In this document: piece after piece, positions 51,979 to 59,695 of the stretch | Numbering within the stretch: position 1 is the stretch's first letter | How the letters are laid out: the number at the start of each line of letters is the position of its first letter | DNA from: Nemorincola caseinilytica | GTDB taxonomy: Bacteria; Bacteroidota; Bacteroidia; Chitinophagales; Chitinophagaceae | Assembly (NCBI RefSeq): GCF_039540515.1 | Contig: NZ_BAABFA010000015.1 | Coordinates: 62,001 to 126,000 of the forward strand | Direction of reading: 5' to 3' | Length of the DNA stretch: 64,000 nucleotides | The notes under the pieces: generated by a model | Seen by the model: the letters and a program-made list of their open reading frames with translations, nothing else | Told to the model about the DNA's origin: nothing | Databases searched by the model: none | Translations under genes and position numbers: made by a program

Positions 51979-54042
51979 TTGAGAATAAGGATAGTATATA
52001 TCATATCGGTCATTTGGATCGCAGGTCTTGTGGCCTGTAAGGGTACCGGCGATACAAAGCAGGTAGGGCTTAGCCAGTTCGACAGCGTCTGTACGGCAGC
52101 AGAAAAGCTCTCAGATTCGGGCCGGAGCGAGCAGGGGATGATAATGATACAGGAGGCGTATAAGACCCTGAACGACCTTTCGATAGAAGATCATATCAAG
52201 TATTTCACTACCAGCAATGTTTATTACAACCACTTCAGCCAGCACGACCGGTCTATAGAGATAGCTGATAGTATGCTGGCCGTACTGAACCGGGCCGAAG
52301 AGTCGCGTGCGGTGGCCATGGCCCGTATAGTGGCCTACAATATAAAAGCCGATGCGCTCTTTGCCAAAGGCATGTACAACGATGCCTACAACTACTATTT
52401 TGTAGCACAGAAGCTGGCACTGGACAGTAAGGACTCCTGCTCGCTGCGTACATATACCTACAGCCTGGCGATGACCCTCTACCGCCAGCAGCGTTTTCAG
52501 CAATCGGCAATGCGCTTTAAGGAGGCATATGCACAGTCGCAGCCATGCGCCGAAGATTTCAATCTCTTCTATTTCAAACAGGAAGTGTTGGATAATACCG
52601 GGCTTTGCTATAATGCCCTGGGCAAATACGATAGTGCGCTGGTATATTATCGCATGGCATTGCAGTACATAGATACATCGCGGGGGAAATATACTTTCAA
52701 ATTGCCGGTAGTATTCGAAGCTGCTAAGGCAGTAGTGTACGGCAATATGGCCGAAGTATATGTGCATCAAGGCAAATACGATTCTGCCAAGACATTGTAC
52801 AAGTATAGTATCAATATAAACCTGCAGAAAGGTTATACCAATTCGGATGCGCTCATAGACCAGGTGAAGCTGGCCGACCTTTACTTCAAAACAGGAGATG
52901 TGCGTGGCTCGAAGGATGTGATGGATATGATAGCGACCGAGCTGGATACCATACCCAATGCCCGCGTAGAGATGCTGTGGCACAAGCTGATGTGGCGATA
53001 CAGCGAGCATGTGCGCGACTCCCTGAACGGCTTCAGGCACCTGCGCATGTATACCATAAAGAACGAGGAGTATATAAATGCGCATAAGGACCTGATGGAG
53101 ACCGACCTGGACATGCGCGTGAAGGACCTGGAGAAACAGTACCGGATAAACCTGCTGACCAAAGACAAGAAACAGCAACGCACCTATATGGTGATAGTGA
53201 CCGCGCTGGCCATTACCTTCATAGCCCTGGTACTGCTGGTATGGCGCAATGCGCGCCGGTCTCGCAGGAACCTAAAGCTGCTGACCGAGCTGAACAACAA
53301 GATAAATGAGCAGAAAGAGCAGCTGGAAGATGCACTGGAAGAACTGCGCAATAAAGAGAAGGATAAGACAAGGATACTGCGGTCTGTAGCGCATGATGTG
53401 ATGAACCCCATAGCTGCCATAGTATCGCTGACAGATATACTCTTTTACGAAAAAGAGAGCCTTACGGAAGAACAGGTACATGTGATAAACCTGATACGCG
53501 AGGCCAGCGCCAATTCGCTGAACCTGAGCAAAGACATAATAGAGGCGGCAGAGCAGTATGATGACAAGACCATGACCCGCGAGAACACCGATATAAATAT
53601 GCTGGTGGCGCGTGCGGTAGAACTCCTCAATTTCAGGGCGCTATCGAAGAGGCAGCAGATCATCACTAAGTACCCCGCACAGCACATACATGCCAGTGTG
53701 TATAAGGATAAGATACGCAGGGTGATAAACAACCTGGTAGCCAATGCCATAAAGTTCAGCTACGAGAGTACGGTGATAAACGTGGTACTGGAGCAGGTGG
53801 GCGATAAGGTACATATATCTGTACGCGACTCAGGTATAGGCATACCTGCCAAGAATCTGCCTCATATCTTCGATGTTTTCACGGATGCACGCCAGGCAGG
53901 TACACAGGGCGAGGTGACGCATGGCCTGGGTCTATCTATATCTATGCAGATAGCCAGGGCCCATGGCGGCGATATATGGGTAGAGAGCGAGGAAGGCAAG
54001 GGCGCTACTTTCCATTTCGAGTTCCCTGTCTCCGGGGAATAA
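51979..54042 (+). CDS. TPR sensor histidine kinase with lipobox-like start (TTG)
   Basis: 687 residues from the TTG at 51979; no ATG lies between it and the mature part. The first 20 residues end in GLVAC, an acceptable lipobox. TPR repeats fill about 30-370, then a membrane helix (VIVTALAITFIALVLLVW, about 395-415), a coiled coil (NNKINEQKEQLEDALEELRN), HisKA with His472 in RSVAHDVMNPIAAI, and HATPase with NNLVANAIKFSYE, DSGIGIPAKN and HGLGLSISMQIARAHGG. No receiver domain. Partner regulator not adjacent. A possible promoter (TTTG 51921-51924, 20 bases, TACTTTCA) lies upstream. Confidence 0.88.
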   Translation: MRIRIVYIISVIWIAGLVACKGTGDTKQVGLSQFDSVCTAAEKLSDSGRSEQGMIMIQEAYKTLNDLSIEDHIKYFTTSNVYYNHFSQHDRSIEIADSMLAVLNRAEESRAVAMARIVAYNIKADALFAKGMYNDAYNYYFVAQKLALDSKDSCSLRTYTYSLAMTLYRQQRFQQSAMRFKEAYAQSQPCAEDFNLFYFKQEVLDNTGLCYNALGKYDSALVYYRMALQYIDTSRGKYTFKLPVVFEAAKAVVYGNMAEVYVHQGKYDSAKTLYKYSININLQKGYTNSDALIDQVKLADLYFKTGDVRGSKDVMDMIATELDTIPNARVEMLWHKLMWRYSEHVRDSLNGFRHLRMYTIKNEEYINAHKDLMETDLDMRVKDLEKQYRINLLTKDKKQQRTYMVIVTALAITFIALVLLVWRNARRSRRNLKLLTELNNKINEQKEQLEDALEELRNKEKDKTRILRSVAHDVMNPIAAIVSLTDILFYEKESLTEEQVHVINLIREASANSLNLSKDIIEAAEQYDDKTMTRENTDINMLVARAVELLNFRALSKRQQIITKYPAQHIHASVYKDKIRRVINNLVANAIKFSYESTVINVVLEQVGDKVHISVRDSGIGIPAKNLPHIFDVFTDARQAGTQGEVTHGLGLSISMQIARAHGGDIWVESEEGKGATFHFEFPVSGE

Positions 54043-54109
54043 TACCAAATGTAATAGTGTTGTGATCTGATTGGGTAATGCAGGGTGTTATGCATACCGC
54101 CATAAAGAA

Positions 54110-54135
54110 AAAGACCATCCCGAAGGATGGTCTTT
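54110..54135. terminator. Terminator of rplKAJL
   Basis: An 11-bp perfect stem (54110-54120 with 54125-54135) closed by the tetraloop CGAA. On the minus strand it runs into a T-rich tail (complement of 54104-54112), 24 bases after the rplL stop. It also lies beyond the histidine-kinase gene on the plus strand. It shows that rpoB does not follow in this operon. Confidence 0.85.
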
Positions 54136-54158
54136 CCTATAAGATGTGCCGGAGAGAA

Positions 54159-54536
54159 TTAGGCTATCTCTACTTCAGCGCCAGCTTCTTTCAGCTTGTT
54201 AGCGATGTCTTCAGCTTCTGCTTTGCCAACGCCTTCTTTCACGTTCTTAGGAGCGCCATCAACCAGTTCTTTGGCTTCTTTCAGGCCAAGACCGGTGAGG
54301 TCTTTCACTACCTTCACAACGTTCAGCTTAGACGCACCTGCGTTCTTCAGCACTACGTTGAAAGATGTTTTCTCAGCAGCAGCTGGTGCAGCGTCTGCGC
54401 CACCACCACCTGATACTACTACTGCAGCAGCAGCTGGCTCGATGCCGTATTCTGATTTCAGTACGTTAGCCAGTTCCTGTACGTCTTTTACAGTAAGGGC
54501 TACTAATTGCTCGGCTAATGCTTTGATGTCTGCCAT
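54159..54536 (-). CDS. rplL: 50S ribosomal protein L7/L12
   Basis: 125 residues: an N-terminal dimerisation helix (MADIKALAEQLVALTVKDVQ), an alanine/glycine hinge, and the C-terminal factor-binding domain with LNVVKVVKDLTGLGLKEAKE and LVDGAPKNVKEGV. It forms the stalk that recruits translation GTPases. Last gene of the operon, ended by a terminator where rpoB would often be. Confidence 0.98.
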   Translation of the reverse strand: MADIKALAEQLVALTVKDVQELANVLKSEYGIEPAAAAVVVSGGGGADAAPAAAEKTSFNVVLKNAGASKLNVVKVVKDLTGLGLKEAKELVDGAPKNVKEGVGKAEAEDIANKLKEAGAEVEIA

Positions 54537-54626
54537 TTTATTATGTTTTGTTCTGTTTTTAAAATTGTTTTTTGGTACTCACTTAAATATATATTGACCT
54601 GGAAGCCGTTGTTGATCGCATCAGCA

Positions 54627-55139
54627 TTATGCCTCTGCGGTAGCCTCTTCTTTGCCTTCGTGGTGGTGCAGCAGGGCAGCCAGTACACGCTTGGCAGGAG
54701 ACTGAAGGAGACCGATGATCTCGCCGATGAGCTCGTTCTTGGTCTTGATCTTGGTAAGTGCATCGAGCTGGTTGTCGCCTACGAACACGTCAGTGTCTAT
54801 AAGCGCAGCCTTCAGCACGGGCTTGTCGCCGCCGCCTTTACGGAAAGAAGACAGTATCATGGCCGGTTCTTTCGGAGAGTCGGAGAACATGAGGGCAGTA
54901 ACACCATGCAGGGAGTCGTATATGCCATCATATTTCGTATCGTTGAAGCTTTCGAGGGCTTTGCGGATGAGGGTGTTCTTGGCCACCTTCATTTCCACAT
55001 TCTTCTCGAAGCAAAGCCTGCGGAGCTTGCTCACCTGTTCTACCGTCAGAGACTCGGTATTGGTGATGTAAAAATTGCTGTACTGGGCGAATTTGCCTTT
55101 CAGTACTTCTATTGCTTCATTTTTTTGAGCAGGTGTCAT
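54627..55139 (-). CDS. rplJ: 50S ribosomal protein L10
   Basis: 170 residues. N-terminal rRNA-binding domain with NFYITNTESLTVEQVSKLRR and MKVAKNTLIRKALE; the C-terminal helix that binds L7/L12 dimers contains LLQSPAKRVLAALLHH. It lies 90 bases upstream of rplL, and its own upstream gap carries a folded leader candidate. Confidence 0.97.
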   Translation of the reverse strand: MTPAQKNEAIEVLKGKFAQYSNFYITNTESLTVEQVSKLRRLCFEKNVEMKVAKNTLIRKALESFNDTKYDGIYDSLHGVTALMFSDSPKEPAMILSSFRKGGGDKPVLKAALIDTDVFVGDNQLDALTKIKTKNELIGEIIGLLQSPAKRVLAALLHHHEGKEEATAEA

Positions 55140-55156
55140 TTTATTTTATTTTGACG

Positions 55157-55193
55157 ATCTGGGTGTTCCGGCTTTTGGCCGTTATTGCCAGAT
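55157..55193 (-). promoter_or_regulatory. Candidate L10 autoregulatory leader hairpin
   Basis: In the rplA-rplJ gap the minus strand folds as a 6-bp outer stem (55157-55162 with 55188-55193), symmetric 6-by-6 internal loop, 4-bp inner stem (55169-55172 with 55178-55181) and 5-base loop, ending about 17 bases before the rplJ ATG. L10 or the L10-L12 complex represses its own mRNA in other bacteria through an irregular stem at this place. Not matched to a known family model. Confidence 0.4.
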
Positions 55194-55223
55194 AGGTTAT
55201 TCAATTTTGTTTCAATTCGACAA

Positions 55224-55910
55224 TTAAACGCTCTTTGTATCTATCGCAAGGCCGGGGCTCATGGTAGATGCCATGCTGATGCCTTTGAGGTAGGTACCCT
55301 TGGCAGTAGCGGGCTTCATGCGCACCAGTGTATTGATGAGTTCCTGTGCGTTCTCTGCTATCTTGCCGGGCTCGAAAGACACACGGCCTACAGAGGCGTG
55401 TATGATACCGGCTTTGTCTATTTTGAACGCTATCTTACCACCCTTTACGTCAGTAACGGCTGCGGCCACATCGTTGGTCACAGTACCGGTCTTGGGGTTA
55501 GGCATGAGGTTACGGGGGCCGAGTATCTTACCCAGGCGGCCTATCTTAGGCATCACCGAAGGTGTAGCTACTATCACGTCCACATCTGTCCAGCCACCTT
55601 CTATCTTCTGTACGAATTCGTCCAGACCTACATAGTCAGCACCTGCGTTCTTTGCTTCTGTTTCCTTATCGGGAGTGCAAAGTACGAGTACACGCTTGGT
55701 CTTACCTGTACCGTGAGGCAGGGTAACTGTACCACGGATGGCCTGATCGGCCTTCTTGGGGTCTACACCGAGGCGTATGTGCATATCCACCGAGCTATCG
55801 AACTTTGTAAGGTTCACGCTCTTTACCATACCGGCAGCTTCTGCCAGTGTGTATTGCTTGTTTTTATCGAGTTTAGCTTCTACAGCTTTTCTTTTTTTAG
55901 TGATCGCCAT
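55224..55910 (-). CDS. rplA: 50S ribosomal protein L1
   Basis: 228 residues. Signatures: DSSVDMHIRLGVDPKKADQ, RGTVTLPHGTGKTKRVLV and GKILGPRNLMPNPKTGTV. It binds the L1 stalk of 23S rRNA. It lies between rplK (51 bases upstream) and rplJ, in the standard order. Confidence 0.98.
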   Translation of the reverse strand: MAITKKRKAVEAKLDKNKQYTLAEAAGMVKSVNLTKFDSSVDMHIRLGVDPKKADQAIRGTVTLPHGTGKTKRVLVLCTPDKETEAKNAGADYVGLDEFVQKIEGGWTDVDVIVATPSVMPKIGRLGKILGPRNLMPNPKTGTVTNDVAAAVTDVKGGKIAFKIDKAGIIHASVGRVSFEPGKIAENAQELINTLVRMKPATAKGTYLKGISMASTMSPGLAIDTKSV

Positions 55911-55961
55911 TTCAGTTCTTTTGAAATAAGGTGAAAAAATACTGTTAACAGGTGGCTGCCA

Positions 55962-56414
55962 TTATTTAACAGTGATGCCTTCGGGTGCTGTACCTTCTAC
56001 TGTGAAGCCCATGCTGCGTGCCGTACCTGCTACCATGCTCATAGCGCTAACGAGCGTAAAGCAGTTGAGGTCGGGCATTTTGTCCTTGGCTATCTCTTCT
56101 ACCTGTGCCCAGGTCACCTTACCTACCTTCTGGCGGTTAGGTTCTTTAGAACCTTTCTGCTGTTTTGCAGCTTCCATGAGCTGAATAGCAGCGGGAGGGG
56201 TCTTGATAACGAAGTCGAAAGACTTGTCGGTGTAAACGGTAAGGGTAACGGGAAGTACCTTGCCTATCTTGTCCTGTGTGCGAGCGTTGAACTGCTTGCA
56301 GAACTCCATGATGTTGACGCCTTTGGAGCCGAGCGCCGGGCCGATGGGCGGAGCTGGGTTCGCTTGTCCGCCTTTTACCTGCAGCTTCACGAAGCCGCTG
56401 ATCTCTTTAGCCAT
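55962..56414 (-). CDS. rplK: 50S ribosomal protein L11
   Basis: 150 residues. Signatures: VKLQVKGGQANPAPPIGPAL, GVNIMEFCKQFNARTQ, and C-terminal AMSMVAGTARSMGFTVEG. It binds the GTPase-associated centre of 23S rRNA. It is first in this operon: the secE-nusG pair that usually precedes it is absent, and an own promoter element sits about 105 bases upstream. Confidence 0.98.
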   Translation of the reverse strand: MAKEISGFVKLQVKGGQANPAPPIGPALGSKGVNIMEFCKQFNARTQDKIGKVLPVTLTVYTDKSFDFVIKTPPAAIQLMEAAKQQKGSKEPNRQKVGKVTWAQVEEIAKDKMPDLNCFTLVSAMSMVAGTARSMGFTVEGTAPEGITVK

Positions 56415-56520
56415 TTTAATTGGTTTTTGGTGTTAACGAATCTGTCCCTGGCCATTGTGGCTTCGGGGCCTATTCTCCCAATGCATTCTTAAATTAAGAG
56501 CAAAATGAGAAATTGGAGTG

Positions 56521-56528
56521 CAAAGGTA
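56521..56528 (-). promoter_or_regulatory. -7 element of the rplKAJL promoter
   Basis: Minus strand reads TACCTTTG followed by CACTCC, the same 14 bases as the main rpsL promoter. Upstream is a T/A-rich tract with no clean TTTG at -33. Predicted leader about 100 bases. Confidence 0.55.
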
Positions 56529-56630
56529 TGGGTAAAAAATAAAAGTAAAAAATAAAAAAGAAATTTTTTTGTGTTGTGTTGGTCGAGACGCGGAGCGGGA
56601 TGGGGCCTGATATAGACCAGGTGTATATAT

Positions 56631-56664
56631 AATGAGACGCAAACCCCAGAGTTTGCGTCTCATT
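56631..56664 (-). terminator. Strong hairpin after the M49 peptidase gene
   Basis: A 14-bp perfect stem (56631-56644 with 56651-56664) with a 6-base loop. On the minus strand it lies downstream of the peptidase gene's stop and of the palindrome at 56676-56705. The tail on that strand is ATATATAC, not a T run. Confidence 0.65.
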
Positions 56665-56675
56665 TATATAAAATA

Positions 56676-56705
56676 GATAGAAGATGCACATGTGCATCTT
56701 CTATC
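56676..56705. repeat. Perfect 30-base palindrome
   Basis: The two 15-base arms (56676-56690 and 56691-56705) are exact inverse complements with no spacer. As RNA it would fold with a minimal loop; as DNA it could bind a dimeric protein or extrude. It lies 10 bases beyond the stop codon of the M49 gene, directly before the second hairpin. Confidence 0.8.
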
Positions 56706-56714
56706 GCTATTTTT

Positions 56715-58811
56715 TTAATTCTTCACAGGCAGGAAGCCATAGCTTTTGCCGTATTCCATCATTTGTGAGAAGAAGTTGTCGGGGTATTCGATCTTTACAT
56801 CGGTTATATCTTCTCCGTTCTTCACCGGCACCAGCCTCGGCTGTATGAAACCACGGTATGGCTTAATGCCCAGCGTAGAGAAACGGGCCAGCACTTCTTT
56901 GTGCAGGGTAGGGTCTACCTTTACGCCATAGGTCTCTACCAGCGCCTTGCCGGCCTTGTAGTCGCCTTCCGATTTGATGCGCTGTATCTCGCGCAGGAGC
57001 TCGCCGAAGAGCTGGCGCAGCTTGGCATAGTCGTTGACCTGCACATAGGTCTTGCCATTTTTCTTCACCATGCTCACTACATTGTCCTTCTTGCCTTTTT
57101 CGAAGGCCCAGCGGGCTACCAGCGCACGGTTGCGCATGTGTGCCTCTTCCAGCTGCTCGCCCGGCTTCAGGCGGGTAAGCTGGGTAATGATGCCATTCAT
57201 CATATAATTGTCGTAACCGGCCATACCTACCTCAAGGCTGGGCATAACACCGAGGTCTACGAGCTTTTGGTCGTATATATAATACAGGCCCACAAGATCG
57301 GCACGGGCCTCTTCGAGGCAGCTGGCATAGTTCTTCAGCGTTACATCGGTAGTGGCTACGCCGGGGTTCAGCTTGCCCGATGCGTGGCCGATACATTCAT
57401 GCATATCGGTATGCAGGTCGCTGGCCAGTGAGCCATGCTGCTTCAGGCGCTGTAGTACGGTATCGTTCACTGCGAATTCGGCAGCCAGTCCACCCTTGGC
57501 GCTAGCTACATTGTAAGAATGAATGATATTGGTAAGCGATACGGACTTCGAGCCATGCTCTGCACGGATCCACTCGGCATTGGGAAGGTTGATACCGATA
57601 GGCGTGCTGGGGGCAGCATCGCCGCTTTCCACTATAACGGTGATGGCCTTGGCAGTGATGCCCTTCACGGTATCTTTCTTATGCTCCTTCATGATGGGCG
57701 AGTTGTCCTCGAACCACTGGGCCTCTTTGGCTATGGCCTCTATGCGCTTGGTCTCTTCCATGTCTTTGAGAGACACCGTGCTTTCGTAGCTGCCTTTTTT
57801 GCCTATAGCATCCATGTATACCTCTATGAAACCGTTCACGGCATCGAGGCGTGAAGATGTGTTTCGTACCCAGGCTATGCTATACTCGTCGAAGGTCTTG
57901 AGGTCGCCGGTCTTGTAGAACTGTACCAGGAGCTCGAGCGCCTTTTTCTGCTCGGCATCTTCGGCCACGGTAACGGCTTTTTCGAGCCAGAAGATGATCT
58001 TGTCTATGGCTGCGCCATACATGCCACCGCTCTTCCATACCTTTTCTACCATCTGGCCATTCTCCTTCATCACCTTGCTGTTGAGGCCCCATGAGGGTGC
58101 ATTGGCGCTGGAGTCGAATTTTTTGTAGAAGGCCTCTACTTCTTTCTGAGTGACCCCTTCGTAGAAATTGTTGGCAGAGCCCACTATGTTATCGACATTG
58201 GGGCGGAGGTCTACGAGCTTGGGTTTGAACTTGAGGTCGTACACGGTGGGCTTTATGCGTGCCAGGAAACCATCCACACTTTCTCCGGCCTCTTTAGGCA
58301 GCTTCGATGTATCGCTGGCCTTGAGCACAGAGGTGAAGTACTCGTAAGAGCACTCGGGTATGAACTTCTCGTTGCTATAGTGGTGATAGTTGCCACTGCT
58401 GAACCATACACGGCCGCAGTAGGTCTCGAACTTCTTCCAGTCATCGCTCTGCTTGTCGCCGGTATAGGTGCCATACATGGTCTCTATGGTCTTGCGGAGC
58501 ATTATACCTTCCTTGCTCTTCTGATCGTAAATGATGTCGCGGCCGCAGAGGGCGGCCTCGTAGAGGTAGTAGGCGAGCTTTTTCTGCTGCAGCGAAAGCC
58601 CTTTGAAGCCGGGTACCTGGTAGCGCAGTAGCTGGAGGTCGGCAAAGGCCTGCGCCTCGGTGACGAAATTGTCGTCATAGCCATCGGCCACAACTGTGGT
58701 ATCGGCCTTGGGGGCAGATGCTGTGTCGGCACTGTTGCCGCAGCCGGTGAGTACATGGGCGCCTATGGCCATGGCCGGTATGGCCCATTTAAGGTTCATT
58801 CTGTTCTTCAT
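56715..58811 (-). CDS. M49-family dipeptidyl-peptidase III-like metallopeptidase
   Basis: 698 residues. A signal sequence with a possible lipobox (AHVLTGCGNS, cysteine about 24) implies a lipid-anchored envelope protein. The zinc motif is HECIGH (His471, Glu472, His476), the HExxGH form diagnostic of M49, with the second motif EEARAD about 30 residues later in CLEEARADLVGLYY. Family members release dipeptides from the N-termini of peptides. Homologues in Bacteroidota have often been mislabelled dihydrofolate reductase; nothing here supports that. Monocistronic, with two hairpins downstream. Confidence 0.87.
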   Translation of the reverse strand: MKNRMNLKWAIPAMAIGAHVLTGCGNSADTASAPKADTTVVADGYDDNFVTEAQAFADLQLLRYQVPGFKGLSLQQKKLAYYLYEAALCGRDIIYDQKSKEGIMLRKTIETMYGTYTGDKQSDDWKKFETYCGRVWFSSGNYHHYSNEKFIPECSYEYFTSVLKASDTSKLPKEAGESVDGFLARIKPTVYDLKFKPKLVDLRPNVDNIVGSANNFYEGVTQKEVEAFYKKFDSSANAPSWGLNSKVMKENGQMVEKVWKSGGMYGAAIDKIIFWLEKAVTVAEDAEQKKALELLVQFYKTGDLKTFDEYSIAWVRNTSSRLDAVNGFIEVYMDAIGKKGSYESTVSLKDMEETKRIEAIAKEAQWFEDNSPIMKEHKKDTVKGITAKAITVIVESGDAAPSTPIGINLPNAEWIRAEHGSKSVSLTNIIHSYNVASAKGGLAAEFAVNDTVLQRLKQHGSLASDLHTDMHECIGHASGKLNPGVATTDVTLKNYASCLEEARADLVGLYYIYDQKLVDLGVMPSLEVGMAGYDNYMMNGIITQLTRLKPGEQLEEAHMRNRALVARWAFEKGKKDNVVSMVKKNGKTYVQVNDYAKLRQLFGELLREIQRIKSEGDYKAGKALVETYGVKVDPTLHKEVLARFSTLGIKPYRGFIQPRLVPVKNGEDITDVKIEYPDNFFSQMMEYGKSYGFLPVKN

Positions 58812-58995
58812 GTATTATAAGAAATGGACGTTAAAAGTACATTTTATTTCATTATAAGTATTTGCCCCAGTGCAGATGTAGCGGAAGTGCGGCAGTAGAA
58901 AAATATTTGCCACGAAGCATACATTCCGGAGAAATAGCACGTCTCATCTTCTGATGAGGTCCATATGGAGCTACAAGCAGAACATGTGGATAAAT

Positions 58996-59028
58996 ATTGA
59001 CAAGGAACATTTTTTTTGTTTATCTTTA
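58996..59028 (+). promoter_or_regulatory. Promoter of the lipoprotein gene at 59048
   Basis: ATTG (58996-58999), a 21-base spacer, then TATCTTTA (59021-59028). Each element has one mismatch to the Bacteroidota consensus. The ATG follows 20 bases later. Confidence 0.45.
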
Positions 59029-59047
59029 CCCGTTATAATTTCTATAC

Positions 59048-59581
59048 ATGAAAAAACTATTGTACGGCACTTTGGTATGCGCATTATTGGGTAGTATGGC
59101 ATCGTGCAGTAACGGAGACTACCAGACAGATCCGAAAAGCCCGGCCAATGGTGCTGTGAACCCTGTGACACCCCTGGATGGCTCGGAGTTCAACTGGAGC
59201 GGTTCGGAGCCACTGAGCATGGATATAAACGGCTCTAAATGGGTGGCAGATGATGTATACTTCTACCTCGATACATCGGGGAGCAATGTACTGATAGCTT
59301 CTAAGGTCAATAGCTCTGTACGACTGATGCTGTACCTGCGCGATGTGTGGGCAGGTAATGTGTATAGCATGGAATGGCAGAACTATGGCCGCAGGGCAGA
59401 ATTCAGCGACAGCACTTACATAGGCGAGATATTCACCAGCGACCGCAGCAACTCTGGCGGGCTGAGGATAAGCCGCAATGATACGGCCGTGATAGAAGGC
59501 AAATTCTATTTCAAAGGCATATCACAGAACAGCAAGGTTGTGAATATCCGCAATGGGTACTTCAAGATAAATAAGTGGTAA
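59048..59581 (+). CDS. Lipoprotein of unknown function
   Basis: 177 residues with a lipobox in LLGSMASC (cysteine 20). The mature part is a beta-rich domain (LSMDINGSKWVADDVYFYLD, SVRLMLYLRDVWAGNVYSME) resembling DUF6252-type lipoproteins of this phylum, though that match is by memory only. Single gene with own promoter and terminator. No function can be assigned. Confidence 0.7.
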   Translation: MKKLLYGTLVCALLGSMASCSNGDYQTDPKSPANGAVNPVTPLDGSEFNWSGSEPLSMDINGSKWVADDVYFYLDTSGSNVLIASKVNSSVRLMLYLRDVWAGNVYSMEWQNYGRRAEFSDSTYIGEIFTSDRSNSGGLRISRNDTAVIEGKFYFKGISQNSKVVNIRNGYFKINKW

Positions 59582-59603
59582 AATATTCTCTGCAGTTAAT
59601 TTG

Positions 59604-59633
59604 AGAGACCGCATCCTACAAGATGCGGTCTCT
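59604..59633 (+). terminator. Terminator after the lipoprotein gene
   Basis: A 12-bp perfect stem (59604-59615 with 59622-59633) with a 6-base loop, followed by TCATTTAT, 22 bases past the stop codon. Confidence 0.75.
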
Positions 59634-59658
59634 TCATTTATGCGCAGTGCTGATATTT

Positions 59659-59691
59659 ATTGCCCGTTATTGCCGGGATCTGATATTTTTG
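59659..59691 (+). promoter_or_regulatory. Promoter of the DUF4105 gene, predicted leaderless
   Basis: ATTG (59659-59662), a 21-base spacer and TATTTTTG (59684-59691), a full -7 match. The ATG begins five bases after the final G, the same geometry as rlmN. Confidence 0.5.
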
Positions 59692-59695
59692 GCAG

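Larger units (their letters stand above)
56415..56714. other. Intergenic region holding the rplK promoter and two tandem hairpins
   Basis: 300 bases between the M49 peptidase gene and rplK, both on the minus strand. It contains the -7 element at 56521-56528 and hairpins at 56631-56664 and 56676-56705, listed separately, and an A/T-rich tract (56525-56575) between them. No gene is seen; secE and nusG are not here. Confidence 0.7.

Noticed and set aside
56715..58811. Dihydrofolate reductase label for the M49 protein
   Set aside because: This label is common for homologues, but the sequence has HECIGH and EEARAD zinc motifs and no DHFR fold; M49 peptidase is the supported call.
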